6,453 nucleotides of DNA from Filomicrobium sp. (GCA_030607105.1 JAUWFF010000074.1:1-6453); one strand, 5' to 3'; shown: positions 1 to 6,296, counted from the stretch's first letter. The notes: generated by a model from the letters alone, not told the origin. Numbers and translations are program-made.

Positions 1-255
1 AACTATTCTCAGGCTATAAGGATTTTTCAGCCTGGGAGAGAAAATCTCCTTAAGCTGGTCTAATATATAGGGTCTTAATTTATTCTCGTAAAGATTCAAA
101 TCTTTCGCACTATCCCCCCTAATATGCACTATTATGGAAGAAAAAAATTATACTTCCCTGAATTCTTCATGGGGATTTTCCTGCTGTGTATAGGATACAA
201 CATCAACTAAAGCGAAAACTAATATCACGGCAAAAATAAATATTAACTTTTTCAT
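1..255 (-). pseudogene. Signal-anchored protein fragment, interrupted by an in-frame TAA; weak SpoIIR resemblance
   Basis: Read on the minus strand from the ATG at 255, the frame gives a 35-residue peptide: MKK, a hydrophobic run to about residue 20, then a polar tail ending EEFREV. TAA at 148-150 stops it. The same frame then stays open for 49 codons to the window edge and reads like protein (VHIRGDSAKDLNLYENKL, then RPYILDQLKEIF). A membrane anchor, a short linker and a charged segment in an H-I-x-x-DS...D...K-x-R pattern faintly recall SpoIIR, the secreted sporulation signalling protein of Firmicutes, whose conserved start is like RLHVIANSDS. The match needs gaps and I give it low weight. 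Alternatives are a genuine 35-residue microprotein, a nonsense-mutated gene, or a sequencing error beside the seven-base homopolymer. Base composition (about 33% G+C) differs sharply from the rest of the window. The true C-terminus lies beyond base 1. A second ATG at 258 is only 2 bases from the ribosome site, so 255 is preferred. Confidence 0.35.
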
Positions 256-287
256 CATAACCTCCACTCTTTAAATCCCCGATGAAG
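165..287. repeat. Imperfect inverted repeat flanking the composition junction
   Basis: The minus strand of 165-178 reads AAATCCCCATGAAG. The plus strand of 273-287 reads AAATCCCCGATGAAG. The two arms match at 14 bases with a single inserted G, and 94 bases separate them. The right arm sits exactly where AT-rich sequence gives way to the desaturase fragment. Such an arrangement could arise from template switching during recombination or amplification, or it could be chance. No transposase or longer terminal repeat accompanies it. Confidence 0.5.
261..265 (-). promoter_or_regulatory. Strong GGAGG ribosome binding site
   Basis: The minus strand reads GGAGG followed by TTATG and then the ATG at 255, a 5-base spacing. 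This is the best argument that the short peptide starting at 255 was a real translation start. A perfect GGAGG at this spacing is typical of AT-rich Firmicutes; the parE and phospholipase genes in this window have much weaker sites. Confidence 0.5.
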
Positions 288-886
288 CCTATGCTGAAAG
301 TCTGATAAACCCGGTTATCTCGCATCGCGTTACGACGATCAGCAGGGTCGTCTACCTCACGATTCTGTTTGGTGCGCTGACAGGGACGGAGTACCTCACT
401 CAGGCACCGGTCTGGGGCTATTACGGTCTGCTGTGGATATTGCCACTGTTTTCCACCTTCCCGCTCTTTATGGTCCTGCGCGAATGGATCCAGCACGGCA
501 ACGCCGATCGCGGCCGCTACACCAATTCGCGGGTGTTCATCGTTAACCCGATCCTTCGTTATGCCGTGTTCCCCTTCGGCATGGACTATCACCTGCCGCA
601 CCACATCAACGCCTCGGTCCCCCACTACAGGCTCAAGGATTTCCACCACTACCTGATGGACCGTGACGAAAAGTATGCTGCCCAGGCGTTGGTTGTTGAG
701 GGGTGGACGCAGCCCGAAGAGACAAAGGGGCCTCCCGGGATCGTTGATGTCCTGGGGCCGAAATACACCCCGCAGGGCAACAGGGTCCACATCGACAATG
801 ATACGCTGATCGACGCTGACGTTAACGATAAAGCAGCACTTGCTGCTCAAGTGGAAGCCTCGCGCAAGGAAGGCGATGCGGCATAG
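275..886 (+). pseudogene. Membrane fatty acid desaturase, C-terminal remnant (N-terminus lost)
   Basis: The open frame begins after TAA at 272-274 and encodes about 203 residues with homology-like sequence from near D-E-A-Y at 281. Features seen in order: two hydrophobic segments (around VVYLTILFGALTGTEYL and YYGLLWILPLFSTFPLFMVL), a conserved-looking REWIQHGNADRG...TNSR stretch, then the third histidine box HLPHH inside MDYHLPHHINASVPHYRL, and a polar tail ending KEGDAA. Members of this integral-membrane di-iron family introduce double bonds into acyl chains and need three histidine clusters. The first two clusters, which lie upstream in intact proteins, are absent. There is no ATG, GTG or TTG in frame before TTG at 440, which lies inside a membrane segment and so is not a credible start. 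I read it as a gene truncated at about 275-281, either biologically or by mis-assembly. Which acyl substrate it used cannot be told from the remnant; a carotenoid- or sterol-type hydroxylase of the same superfamily is a less likely alternative. Confidence 0.82.
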
Positions 887-933
887 GGCGGACCTGACGG
901 CAAGACTTGAGCCATACGAGCTCCAACATGTGA

Positions 934-946
934 GCGCAGGCTGCGC
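934..946 (+). other. Small GC hairpin after the desaturase remnant
   Basis: GCGCA and TGCGC form a 5-bp stem with a GGC loop, 48 bases after the desaturase stop codon. No T-run follows it (the next bases are ATCGCTC), so it is at best a weak or factor-assisted terminator. The rest of 887-1039 shows no recognisable gene. Confidence 0.2.
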
Positions 947-1008
947 ATCGCTCGCCGGCTAATAGATTTGTGCCTTGTTAGGAATTTGCACGACGTCCCT
1001 GCGTTAGA

Positions 1009-1041
1009 ATGACCGTAATAGAATCGCAAGTTTACGGTCAT
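1009..1041 (+). promoter_or_regulatory. Perfect 10-bp inverted repeat covering the phospholipase start codon
   Basis: The sequence atgaccgtaa (1009-1018) is followed by 13 bases and then its exact reverse complement ttacggtcat (1032-1041). The right arm includes the first two bases of the start codon of the downstream phospholipase gene (ATG at 1040-1042). It could be a two-fold operator for a dimeric repressor, or an mRNA hairpin that sequesters the start codon. It does not match the TGTGA-N6-TCACA site of CRP. No convincing purine-rich ribosome site lies upstream of the ATG, which fits a poorly translated or regulated start. Confidence 0.5.
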
Positions 1042-2827
1042 GCCTCAGCAATCTTTTGATTTTCTAGCGCAGATTGAGCCATTTGCCCGGCTTGATGCAG
1101 CCACGCGTACCACCATTGCCGAGCGTTTTGAACTGATCCATATCCCGCGCGGTGAAATGCTCGTGCGCCAGGGAGACTTTTCCGATCGCCTCTATATCGT
1201 GGTGACCGGTCGCTTCGCCGTTCTACGCGGCGAGGCAAACCCAGTGGCCGAGATTGCGGCGGGGCAACCCGTCGGTGAGATCGCCTTTTTCGCTGGTGGA
1301 CTGCGAACAGCAAGCGTTCGGGCCGAACGTGACAGCGTCGTACTTGCGCTCTCACGGACGGAATTTGATGGCCTCGCCGCGCGTTTGCCGGAACTTTGGC
1401 CAAGCGTGACCAGTGCGCTCGCCAAGCGCTTGGCTGATACAACTGCCGGTCGTTGCGGTAGCGGGTTCGTGGCACCCAAGACTCTGGCTTTGTGCCGGGC
1501 CGGGCAGCGCCCGCTGCAACCAAGATTTGTCGACGAGTTCAAACGCAACTGCGCGAAGCGGTCGAACACACTATTTCTCGATTCTCAGTCCGCCGGCTCT
1601 CACTTGGACTTAAGCGGAACAGATGCTCCCCGACAGGCCTTCCAATTCAACGACCTTGAGAAGCACTACGACCAGGTCGTCTACATCTGTGACGAGGAGC
1701 TGTCTGACTGGACCCATAGGGCGTTGCGTCAAGCTGACCAAGTGCTGCTCATCGCCGACGCACGGGCCGCCGGTACTCTGCACCGATTAACGCCCAATGC
1801 CCTCGAAGAAGTGACCGCGTCGCTGCACGAACCCGACAATATACGGCTTGTACTTTTGCACGCTAATTATGCGCCAGTGGTGAAAGGCACGCACCGCTGG
1901 CTTGATCAGCGACCCTTCGTCGGGCTTCATCACCACGTTGCGCTCGGCCGAGGTGCCGATCTTGAGCGCCTGATGCGCTTCGTGACAGGAAAGGCGCGGG
2001 GCGTTGTTGCAAGCGGCGGCGGCGCCTTCACCGCCGCTCACATTGGCATGTTCCAGGCGCTGCAAGAAGCCGGTTACGACTTTGACTGCTTTGGTGGAAC
2101 AAGCGGCGGTGCGGCGATGGCTGCAGCATTTGCGTGTGCTGTTGATGCAGAATTCATTGATCGCCACACGCACCAGATGTTCGTCACACGGAAAGCCATG
2201 GGGCGGTGGAACTGGCCCCGTTACAGTCTGCTCGATCACACCGTTTTCGACGCCTGCCTTGCCGAATTGTATCCAGCTCCTGATGTTGCCGACATTTGGG
2301 TGCCCTACTTCGCCGCCGCCACCAACCTGACCCTCAATAAGCTTGAAGTGCTTCGCCGTGGCCCGCTTTGGAAAGCCATCCGCGCCTCAGCCGCGATTCC
2401 GGCCCTATTTCCGCCGGTTTTTCAAAATGGCGAGATGCTGGTTGATGGCTGCCTGATCGACAACATCCCACTGCGATCCATGCGGGAAATCAAGGAAGGC
2501 CCCAACGTAGTCCTCGATCTGCAGGTACCCGATCTAGGCCCCTACAACATCGATACGGCCAAGTTGCCATCCAGAACTGGGCTGCTTCGCCAGATGTTTA
2601 TACCTGGTGGCGCCGTCTCTCCGGACGCCCCTGGCCCGCAGGCGGTGCTGCTGAGCTCTCTTCTGCGCGAACGACGCGACGTCTCTCGCGAACTGAGACC
2701 AGGTGACTTGCTCTTGTCTTTCCCGGTGCCAGAAAAGGCAAGCGTGCTCGATTGGTCGAACCACCGCGAGCTTCGCTGGGCCGCTTACGACTTTGCGCGA
2801 TCCCAGCTGGCCGCTTCAGATATCTAG
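1040..2827 (+). CDS. Cyclic-nucleotide-binding-domain/patatin-like phospholipase (NTE type)
   Basis: A 595-residue protein with three parts. Residues 15-135 form a cyclic-nucleotide-binding-like domain; its phosphate-binding cassette is visible as G79-E80 to R89-T-A-S-V, with the key arginine kept. Residues 145-315 form the linker region seen in bacterial NTE-like proteins, including DQVVYICDEELSDWTHRALR and QADQVLLIADA. Residues 320-500 form the patatin hydrolase fold, with nucleophile motif G-T-S355-G-G and the dyad aspartate D469 in VDGCLIDNIP. Family members are serine lipases or lysophospholipases that act on membrane phospholipids; substrate and ligand are unknown here. The dyad is intact, but the oxyanion motif reads SGGGAFTAAHIG, where most relatives have GGGARG, so the usual arginine is replaced by F330. 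There is no signal peptide, so it is probably cytoplasmic or membrane-peripheral. The start is fixed by TAG at 1019-1021 and by ATG at 1040 being the first in-frame start. The 3' end overlaps parE by 12 bases on the opposite strand. Confidence 0.92.
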   Translation: MPQQSFDFLAQIEPFARLDAATRTTIAERFELIHIPRGEMLVRQGDFSDRLYIVVTGRFAVLRGEANPVAEIAAGQPVGEIAFFAGGLRTASVRAERDSVVLALSRTEFDGLAARLPELWPSVTSALAKRLADTTAGRCGSGFVAPKTLALCRAGQRPLQPRFVDEFKRNCAKRSNTLFLDSQSAGSHLDLSGTDAPRQAFQFNDLEKHYDQVVYICDEELSDWTHRALRQADQVLLIADARAAGTLHRLTPNALEEVTASLHEPDNIRLVLLHANYAPVVKGTHRWLDQRPFVGLHHHVALGRGADLERLMRFVTGKARGVVASGGGAFTAAHIGMFQALQEAGYDFDCFGGTSGGAAMAAAFACAVDAEFIDRHTHQMFVTRKAMGRWNWPRYSLLDHTVFDACLAELYPAPDVADIWVPYFAAATNLTLNKLEVLRRGPLWKAIRASAAIPALFPPVFQNGEMLVDGCLIDNIPLRSMREIKEGPNVVLDLQVPDLGPYNIDTAKLPSRTGLLRQMFIPGGAVSPDAPGPQAVLLSSLLRERRDVSRELRPGDLLLSFPVPEKASVLDWSNHRELRWAAYDFARSQLAASDI

Positions 2828-4837
2828 ATCCGTCGCGAACGCTGCGTTGTCCTGGATAAAGCGAAAACGAGCCTCGGGCTTGGAGCCCATCAGCGCGTTG
2901 ACAGCATCGGAAATCTCGCCGCGCTCAACGTCACCAACCTCCACTCGCAGAAGGGTGCGCGTTTCCGGAGACATTGTCGTTTCCTTGAGTTGCGCGGCGC
3001 TCATCTCACCAAGGCCCTTGAAGCGGCTGACCTCAACCTTGGCGTTGGCCTTGAATTCGGAGGACATCAGTTCGTCCTTGTGAGCATCATCGCGCGCGTA
3101 AACGGACTTCGACCCATGTGTCAGTTTGTACAGCGGCGGCACGGCCAGAAAGAGGTGACCATTGTCAATCAGCTCCGGCATCTTCTGGTAGAAGAACGTA
3201 ATCAGCAAGGACGCAATATGCGCGCCATCAACGTCGGCGTCGGTCATGATGATCACGCGTTCGTAGCGAAGATCAGCATCATTATAGTGCTTTCCGATCC
3301 CCGCTCCGAGTGCCTGAACCAGGTCCGATAGGAGCTGGTTTTGTGACAGCTTCGCCGCCGAAGCGTTGGCGACATTGAGGATTTTGCCTCGCAATGGCAA
3401 GATAGCCTGCGTTTCGCGTTTGCGCGCGCTCTTCGCCGAGCCGCCCGCCGAGTCGCCTTCCACGATGAAGATCTCAGTTCCTTGTGCGGATCGGATCGTG
3501 CAGTCGGCAAGCTTGCCGGGCAGCCGCAATTTGCGTGTCGCCGATTGCCGGCTGACTTCCTTTTCACGCCGCCTCCGCAGCCGGTCCTCGGCCTGTTCTA
3601 TCGCCCATTCCATGAGCTTGGTGGCTTGCTGCGGGCGATCCGCCAACCAGTGGTCGAAGGCATCGCGAACGGTATTCTCGACAATCCGGGCGGCTTCGAC
3701 GGTCGCCAGCTTGTCTTTCGTCTGCCCCTGAAATTCCGGTTCGCGGATAAACACAGAAAGCATCCCTGCCGCCGTGCTCATGGTGTCCTCGGCGGTGATC
3801 TGAGACACCTTCTTATTGCCGACGAGTTCCCCATAAGCACGAAGGCCCTTGGTCAGTGCCTGCCGCAGGCCGTTTTCGTGCGTGCCGCCGTCGGCTGTCG
3901 GAATCGTGTTACAATAGGATCGCGTGAACCCGTCAGCATTACTAATCCACGTGATGGCCCACTCAACCGACCCGTGCCCGCCCTCTTTTTCGACGCGGCC
4001 GGTGAACATGTCAGTTGTGACCTGCGTGTGCCCGTTGAGGCTTTCCGTGAGATAGTCCTTTAGGCCACCGGGGAAATGGAAAACGGCATCGGCCGGCGTG
4101 TCGCCGGTAATAAGAGACGGATCGCACGACCAACGAATCTCAACGCCACCGAACAAATACGCCTTCGAGCGCGCCATGGTGAAAAGGCGCGCCGGCTTGA
4201 AGGCGGCACCCTTGCCGAAGATCTTCGCGTCCGGATGGAAGCGCACCTTGGTCCCGCGCCGGTTTTTGATGGCTCCAAGCTTCTGGAGTTTGCCAGCAGG
4301 CTTCCCCCGTTCGAAGTTCATGCGGTAGAGCTGCTGACCGCGTGCCACCTCGACTTCGAGATTATCGGACAATGCATTGACGACCGATACGCCAACGCCG
4401 TGCAGCCCGCCTGAGGTCTGGTAGGCTTTGCCATCGAATTTCCCGCCAGCGTGGAGCGTCGTCATAATGACTTCCAGCGCCGACTTGGTCTTGAACTTGG
4501 GGTGTGGATCAACAGGAATGCCGCGCCCGTTGTCGGCGACTGTCAGATAGCCGTCGGCATCAAGTCGGACTTCAATCCAGCTCGCGTACCCGGCCACCGC
4601 CTCGTCCATCGAGTTATCGATGACTTCCGCGAATAGATGATGCATCGCCTTTTCGTCTGTGCCGCCGATATACATGCCAGGTCGGCGCCGGACAGGCTCC
4701 AGCCCTTCCAACACCTCAATGTCGGCGGCGGTATAGGCTTCTGCTGCGTCGACCGGTTTGCGGCCGCGTGGGGATGATTTGGTGCTCAAGCTCTTCTCAG
4801 CGGTCGCGAAAAGGTCGCGGCGTTGCGGTTTGGCCAT
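2816..4837 (-). CDS. parE: DNA topoisomerase IV subunit B (ParE)
   Basis: A 673-residue type IIA topoisomerase ATPase subunit. With ParC it forms topoisomerase IV, which decatenates daughter chromosomes and relaxes supercoils using ATP. GHKL ATPase motifs in order: EVIDNSMDEA (71-80, with E71 as predicted catalytic base), ADNGRGIPVD (101-110), HAGGKF (129-134), TSGGLHGVGVSVVNALS (141-157), and the QTK loop (372-374) of the transducer domain. The TOPRIM domain has EGDSAGG (460-466), PLRGKILNV (481-489) and MTDADVDGAHI (531-541), so the metal-binding residues E460, D533 and D535 are present. The C-terminal FKGLGEM (606-612) is also intact. About 35 variable residues precede the conserved core, as in many alphaproteobacterial ParE proteins. 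I prefer ParE to GyrB because the stretch from PLRGKILNVANAS to VPPLYKL resembles ParE and because the ~170-residue insert of some GyrB proteins is missing; no parC is visible to confirm this. ATG at 4837 has only a weak upstream GGGA. The gene ends in TGA inside the 3' end of the phospholipase gene. Confidence 0.95.
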   Translation of the reverse strand: MAKPQRRDLFATAEKSLSTKSSPRGRKPVDAAEAYTAADIEVLEGLEPVRRRPGMYIGGTDEKAMHHLFAEVIDNSMDEAVAGYASWIEVRLDADGYLTVADNGRGIPVDPHPKFKTKSALEVIMTTLHAGGKFDGKAYQTSGGLHGVGVSVVNALSDNLEVEVARGQQLYRMNFERGKPAGKLQKLGAIKNRRGTKVRFHPDAKIFGKGAAFKPARLFTMARSKAYLFGGVEIRWSCDPSLITGDTPADAVFHFPGGLKDYLTESLNGHTQVTTDMFTGRVEKEGGHGSVEWAITWISNADGFTRSYCNTIPTADGGTHENGLRQALTKGLRAYGELVGNKKVSQITAEDTMSTAAGMLSVFIREPEFQGQTKDKLATVEAARIVENTVRDAFDHWLADRPQQATKLMEWAIEQAEDRLRRRREKEVSRQSATRKLRLPGKLADCTIRSAQGTEIFIVEGDSAGGSAKSARKRETQAILPLRGKILNVANASAAKLSQNQLLSDLVQALGAGIGKHYNDADLRYERVIIMTDADVDGAHIASLLITFFYQKMPELIDNGHLFLAVPPLYKLTHGSKSVYARDDAHKDELMSSEFKANAKVEVSRFKGLGEMSAAQLKETTMSPETRTLLRVEVGDVERGEISDAVNALMGSKPEARFRFIQDNAAFATDLDI

Positions 4838-4940
4838 ATCGTATTGGTCCCGCCTAGCTCACCATTTGCGCCAGCCAACGCGGGACAACTGCAGCTGGGC
4901 CATCGGCGAATCTATCATCGTTTCTATCGGCTGACTGCGT

Positions 4941-4963
4941 GCCACGGGCTGATGCCCTTTGGC
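4941..4963 (-). other. Bulged hairpin in the gap upstream of parE
   Basis: GCCA (4941-4944) pairs with TGGC (4960-4963), and GGGC (4946-4949) pairs with GCCC (4954-4957), around a TGAT loop (4950-4953 on the plus strand). One base on one side and two on the other are unpaired. It lies in the 160-base gap between the small membrane protein gene and parE. There is no T-tract on the minus strand, so it is not a standard intrinsic terminator; it could be a processing, attenuation or mRNA-stability element. I see no gene in this gap. Confidence 0.25.
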
Positions 4964-4997
4964 AAGACCTCAGCGTCACGGTCGCCCGAGATGACAC

Positions 4998-5201
4998 TTA
5001 TTTGCCATCATCCTCAGTAGAGAACCGTACTGCGAACGCCGCGATGCCGGCAATTGCGCCAATCAGTCCTGCGCCAATCAGGTTCATCGCCGTGATGTCG
5101 GTGTAATCGCTGGTGAACCAAGCCCTTGAACACAGGTAGCAAACGCCGATGATGGCCCCCGCCACACCGGCGTAAATGCTATTTTCCTTGTCAAGTATCA
5201 T
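4998..5201 (-). CDS. Small two-helix membrane protein, function unknown
   Basis: A 67-residue protein that I do not recognise. Two hydrophobic segments are clear: about residues 9-30 (SIYAGVAGAIIGVCYLCSRA) and about 40-58 (NLIGAGLIGAIAGIAAFAV). They are joined by a short polar loop, SDYTDITAM, and followed by an acidic tail, STEDDGK. Both segments are rich in glycine and alanine, with GxxxG-type spacing at G48 and G52, which suggests close helix packing or oligomerisation in the inner membrane. The ATG at 5201 has an AGAGGGG ribosome site about 10 bases upstream, and the frame ends in TAA. It begins 29 bases after the panC stop on the same strand, so it is probably translated from the panC transcript. 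Support for a real gene comes from membrane-protein-like composition, the ribosome site and tight spacing; no function can be inferred from panC or parE. Confidence 0.65.
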   Translation of the reverse strand: MILDKENSIYAGVAGAIIGVCYLCSRAWFTSDYTDITAMNLIGAGLIGAIAGIAAFAVRFSTEDDGK

Positions 5202-5230
5202 CTTTGTGGCACCCCTCTAGCGTCCATTCA

Positions 5231-6283
5231 CTAGCCAACCGGTACATTATCGATGAGCCGTGTCCGCCCCAACCATGCCGCGCCAAGCACACGTCCTGGT
5301 CGGCCGGCTTCGGATTCAAAGGCTCCAAGCGTCTCGGCATCACGCACGTCGACGTAATCAACTTTCTCAAAGCCCAGCGTCAGCAGGCGGACTTTCGCCG
5401 CAGCCTTAAGGTGCGCGATACTGGCCCCATGGGAGGCGGCCTCCGCGACCTCTTTCAGCACCAAATTGAGATTGGCCGCGATGCCCCGGTCAGCCTCGGT
5501 GAGGTAGGCGTTACGTGAGGATAAGGCTAATCCGTCTGCTTCACGCACGGTCGCAACCGGCACGATCTCAAGCCCCATATCGAGATCCCGGGCCAGTTGT
5601 GTGACGACGATGAGCTGCTGATAGTCCTTCTCGCCAAACACCGCGAAATCGGGCCGCACTTGGTTGAAAAGCTTCGCCACTACCGTCGCCACACCGCTGA
5701 AGAAGTGCGGCCGGAAATCACTCTCAAGTCCGGCGCCCGCCTTTCCCGGTGTGACCTGAGTCGTACATCCAACAGGATACATCACGTCAACTGTTGGCGC
5801 CAATACCGCGTCGACGCCGAGCCCAGCAAGCTTCTTGAAGTCGCTTGCCTCATCACGCGGGTAACGATCAAGGTCCTCGTGGGGGGCAAACTGTTTCGGA
5901 TTCACAAAAACCGAAACAATTACCCGGTCGGCGATGGATTTGGCCTTTGCCACCAGGGCGATGTGACCTTCATGCAGAGCGCCCATGGTAGGCACTAACG
6001 CCAGCTTGCCGCCGTTTTCGCGCCAGGTCGAGGTTGCATTGCGCAACTCTTCCCCTGTTCGGGCGATCACCAACTGATTCGGGCCCTCCGAAGGGGGCGC
6101 TGGCTTTTTCGCTCGGACCGTCAGTTTCTTGGCGACCGCATTTTTTGTGGGCTTTCCTGCCCGTTTTTTGTCCTGTGGCCGACGCTTGCGCTTCGCACCA
6201 GTGCGAATCTTCTCATCACTTTGAGCCGCCGCCTTCTGAGAAGGGGCCGCCTTGCCAGCGGGTTTTTCCGGCGTTTCAGTCAC
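5231..6283 (-). CDS. panC: Pantoate--beta-alanine ligase (pantothenate synthetase) with basic N-terminal extension
   Basis: PanC joins pantoate and beta-alanine with ATP, through a pantoyl-adenylate, to make pantothenate for coenzyme A; it is cytosolic. Family motifs in order: VPTMGALHEGH (97-107, the HxGH nucleotide-binding signature), FVNPKQF (126-132), YPRD (141-144), PHFFSGVATVV (192-202), FGEKDYQQ (216-223) and READGLALSSRN (247-258). The catalytic core begins near residue 69. The whole protein has 350 residues against about 280 usual for the family. The extra ~65 N-terminal residues hold 14 lysines and 6 arginines with many alanines and prolines, and look disordered. The start is GTG at 6283 with AGGAG 8 bases upstream, which supports translation of the extension. 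An internal TTG at 6073 preceded by GGAGG at 11 bases could give a short form starting at the core. It is followed on the same strand by a small membrane protein gene 29 bases downstream. No panB is in view. Confidence 0.96.
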   Translation of the reverse strand: MTETPEKPAGKAAPSQKAAAQSDEKIRTGAKRKRRPQDKKRAGKPTKNAVAKKLTVRAKKPAPPSEGPNQLVIARTGEELRNATSTWRENGGKLALVPTMGALHEGHIALVAKAKSIADRVIVSVFVNPKQFAPHEDLDRYPRDEASDFKKLAGLGVDAVLAPTVDVMYPVGCTTQVTPGKAGAGLESDFRPHFFSGVATVVAKLFNQVRPDFAVFGEKDYQQLIVVTQLARDLDMGLEIVPVATVREADGLALSSRNAYLTEADRGIAANLNLVLKEVAEAASHGASIAHLKAAAKVRLLTLGFEKVDYVDVRDAETLGAFESEAGRPGRVLGAAWLGRTRLIDNVPVG

Positions 6284-6291
6284 TTTAGCGT

Positions 6292-6296
6292 CTCCT
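6292..6296 (-). promoter_or_regulatory. AGGAG ribosome binding site of panC, decides the GTG start
   Basis: The minus strand reads GAGAGGAGACGCTAAA and then GTG at 6283. AGGAG is 8 bases from the codon, a near-ideal spacing. It is the best ribosome site of the GC-rich genes here and is why the long, extended PanC form is annotated rather than a start at the conserved core. Confidence 0.7.

Noticed and set aside
203..850. Long minus-strand open frame of 215 codons
   Set aside because: It lies antisense to the desaturase remnant, whose motifs are clear, and it crosses the composition junction in a different frame from the small peptide. Its translation has no recognisable family features.
986..1010. 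Promoter TTGCAC with TAGAAT, or a sigma-54 site, upstream of the phospholipase gene
   Set aside because: The spacing is 13 bases for sigma-70 elements, and the GG-N10-GC pattern of sigma-54 is off by two bases.
1192..1569. Minus-strand frames opposite the cyclic-nucleotide-binding domain
   Set aside because: They overlap a coding region with strong protein motifs; arginine- and proline-rich low-complexity translations are typical of shadow frames.
3482..4063. Plus-strand open frame of 193 codons inside parE
   Set aside because: It is antisense to a fully motif-supported parE; long antisense frames are common in GC-rich genes and this one shows no domain.
2816..4837. Reading this gene as gyrB
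   Set aside because: Core motifs are shared with GyrB, but the sequence around PLRGKILNV and the lack of a large insert fit ParE better.
5597..5998. Plus-strand open frame of 133 codons inside panC
   Set aside because: It is antisense to conserved panC motifs, with no independent ribosome site or family signature.
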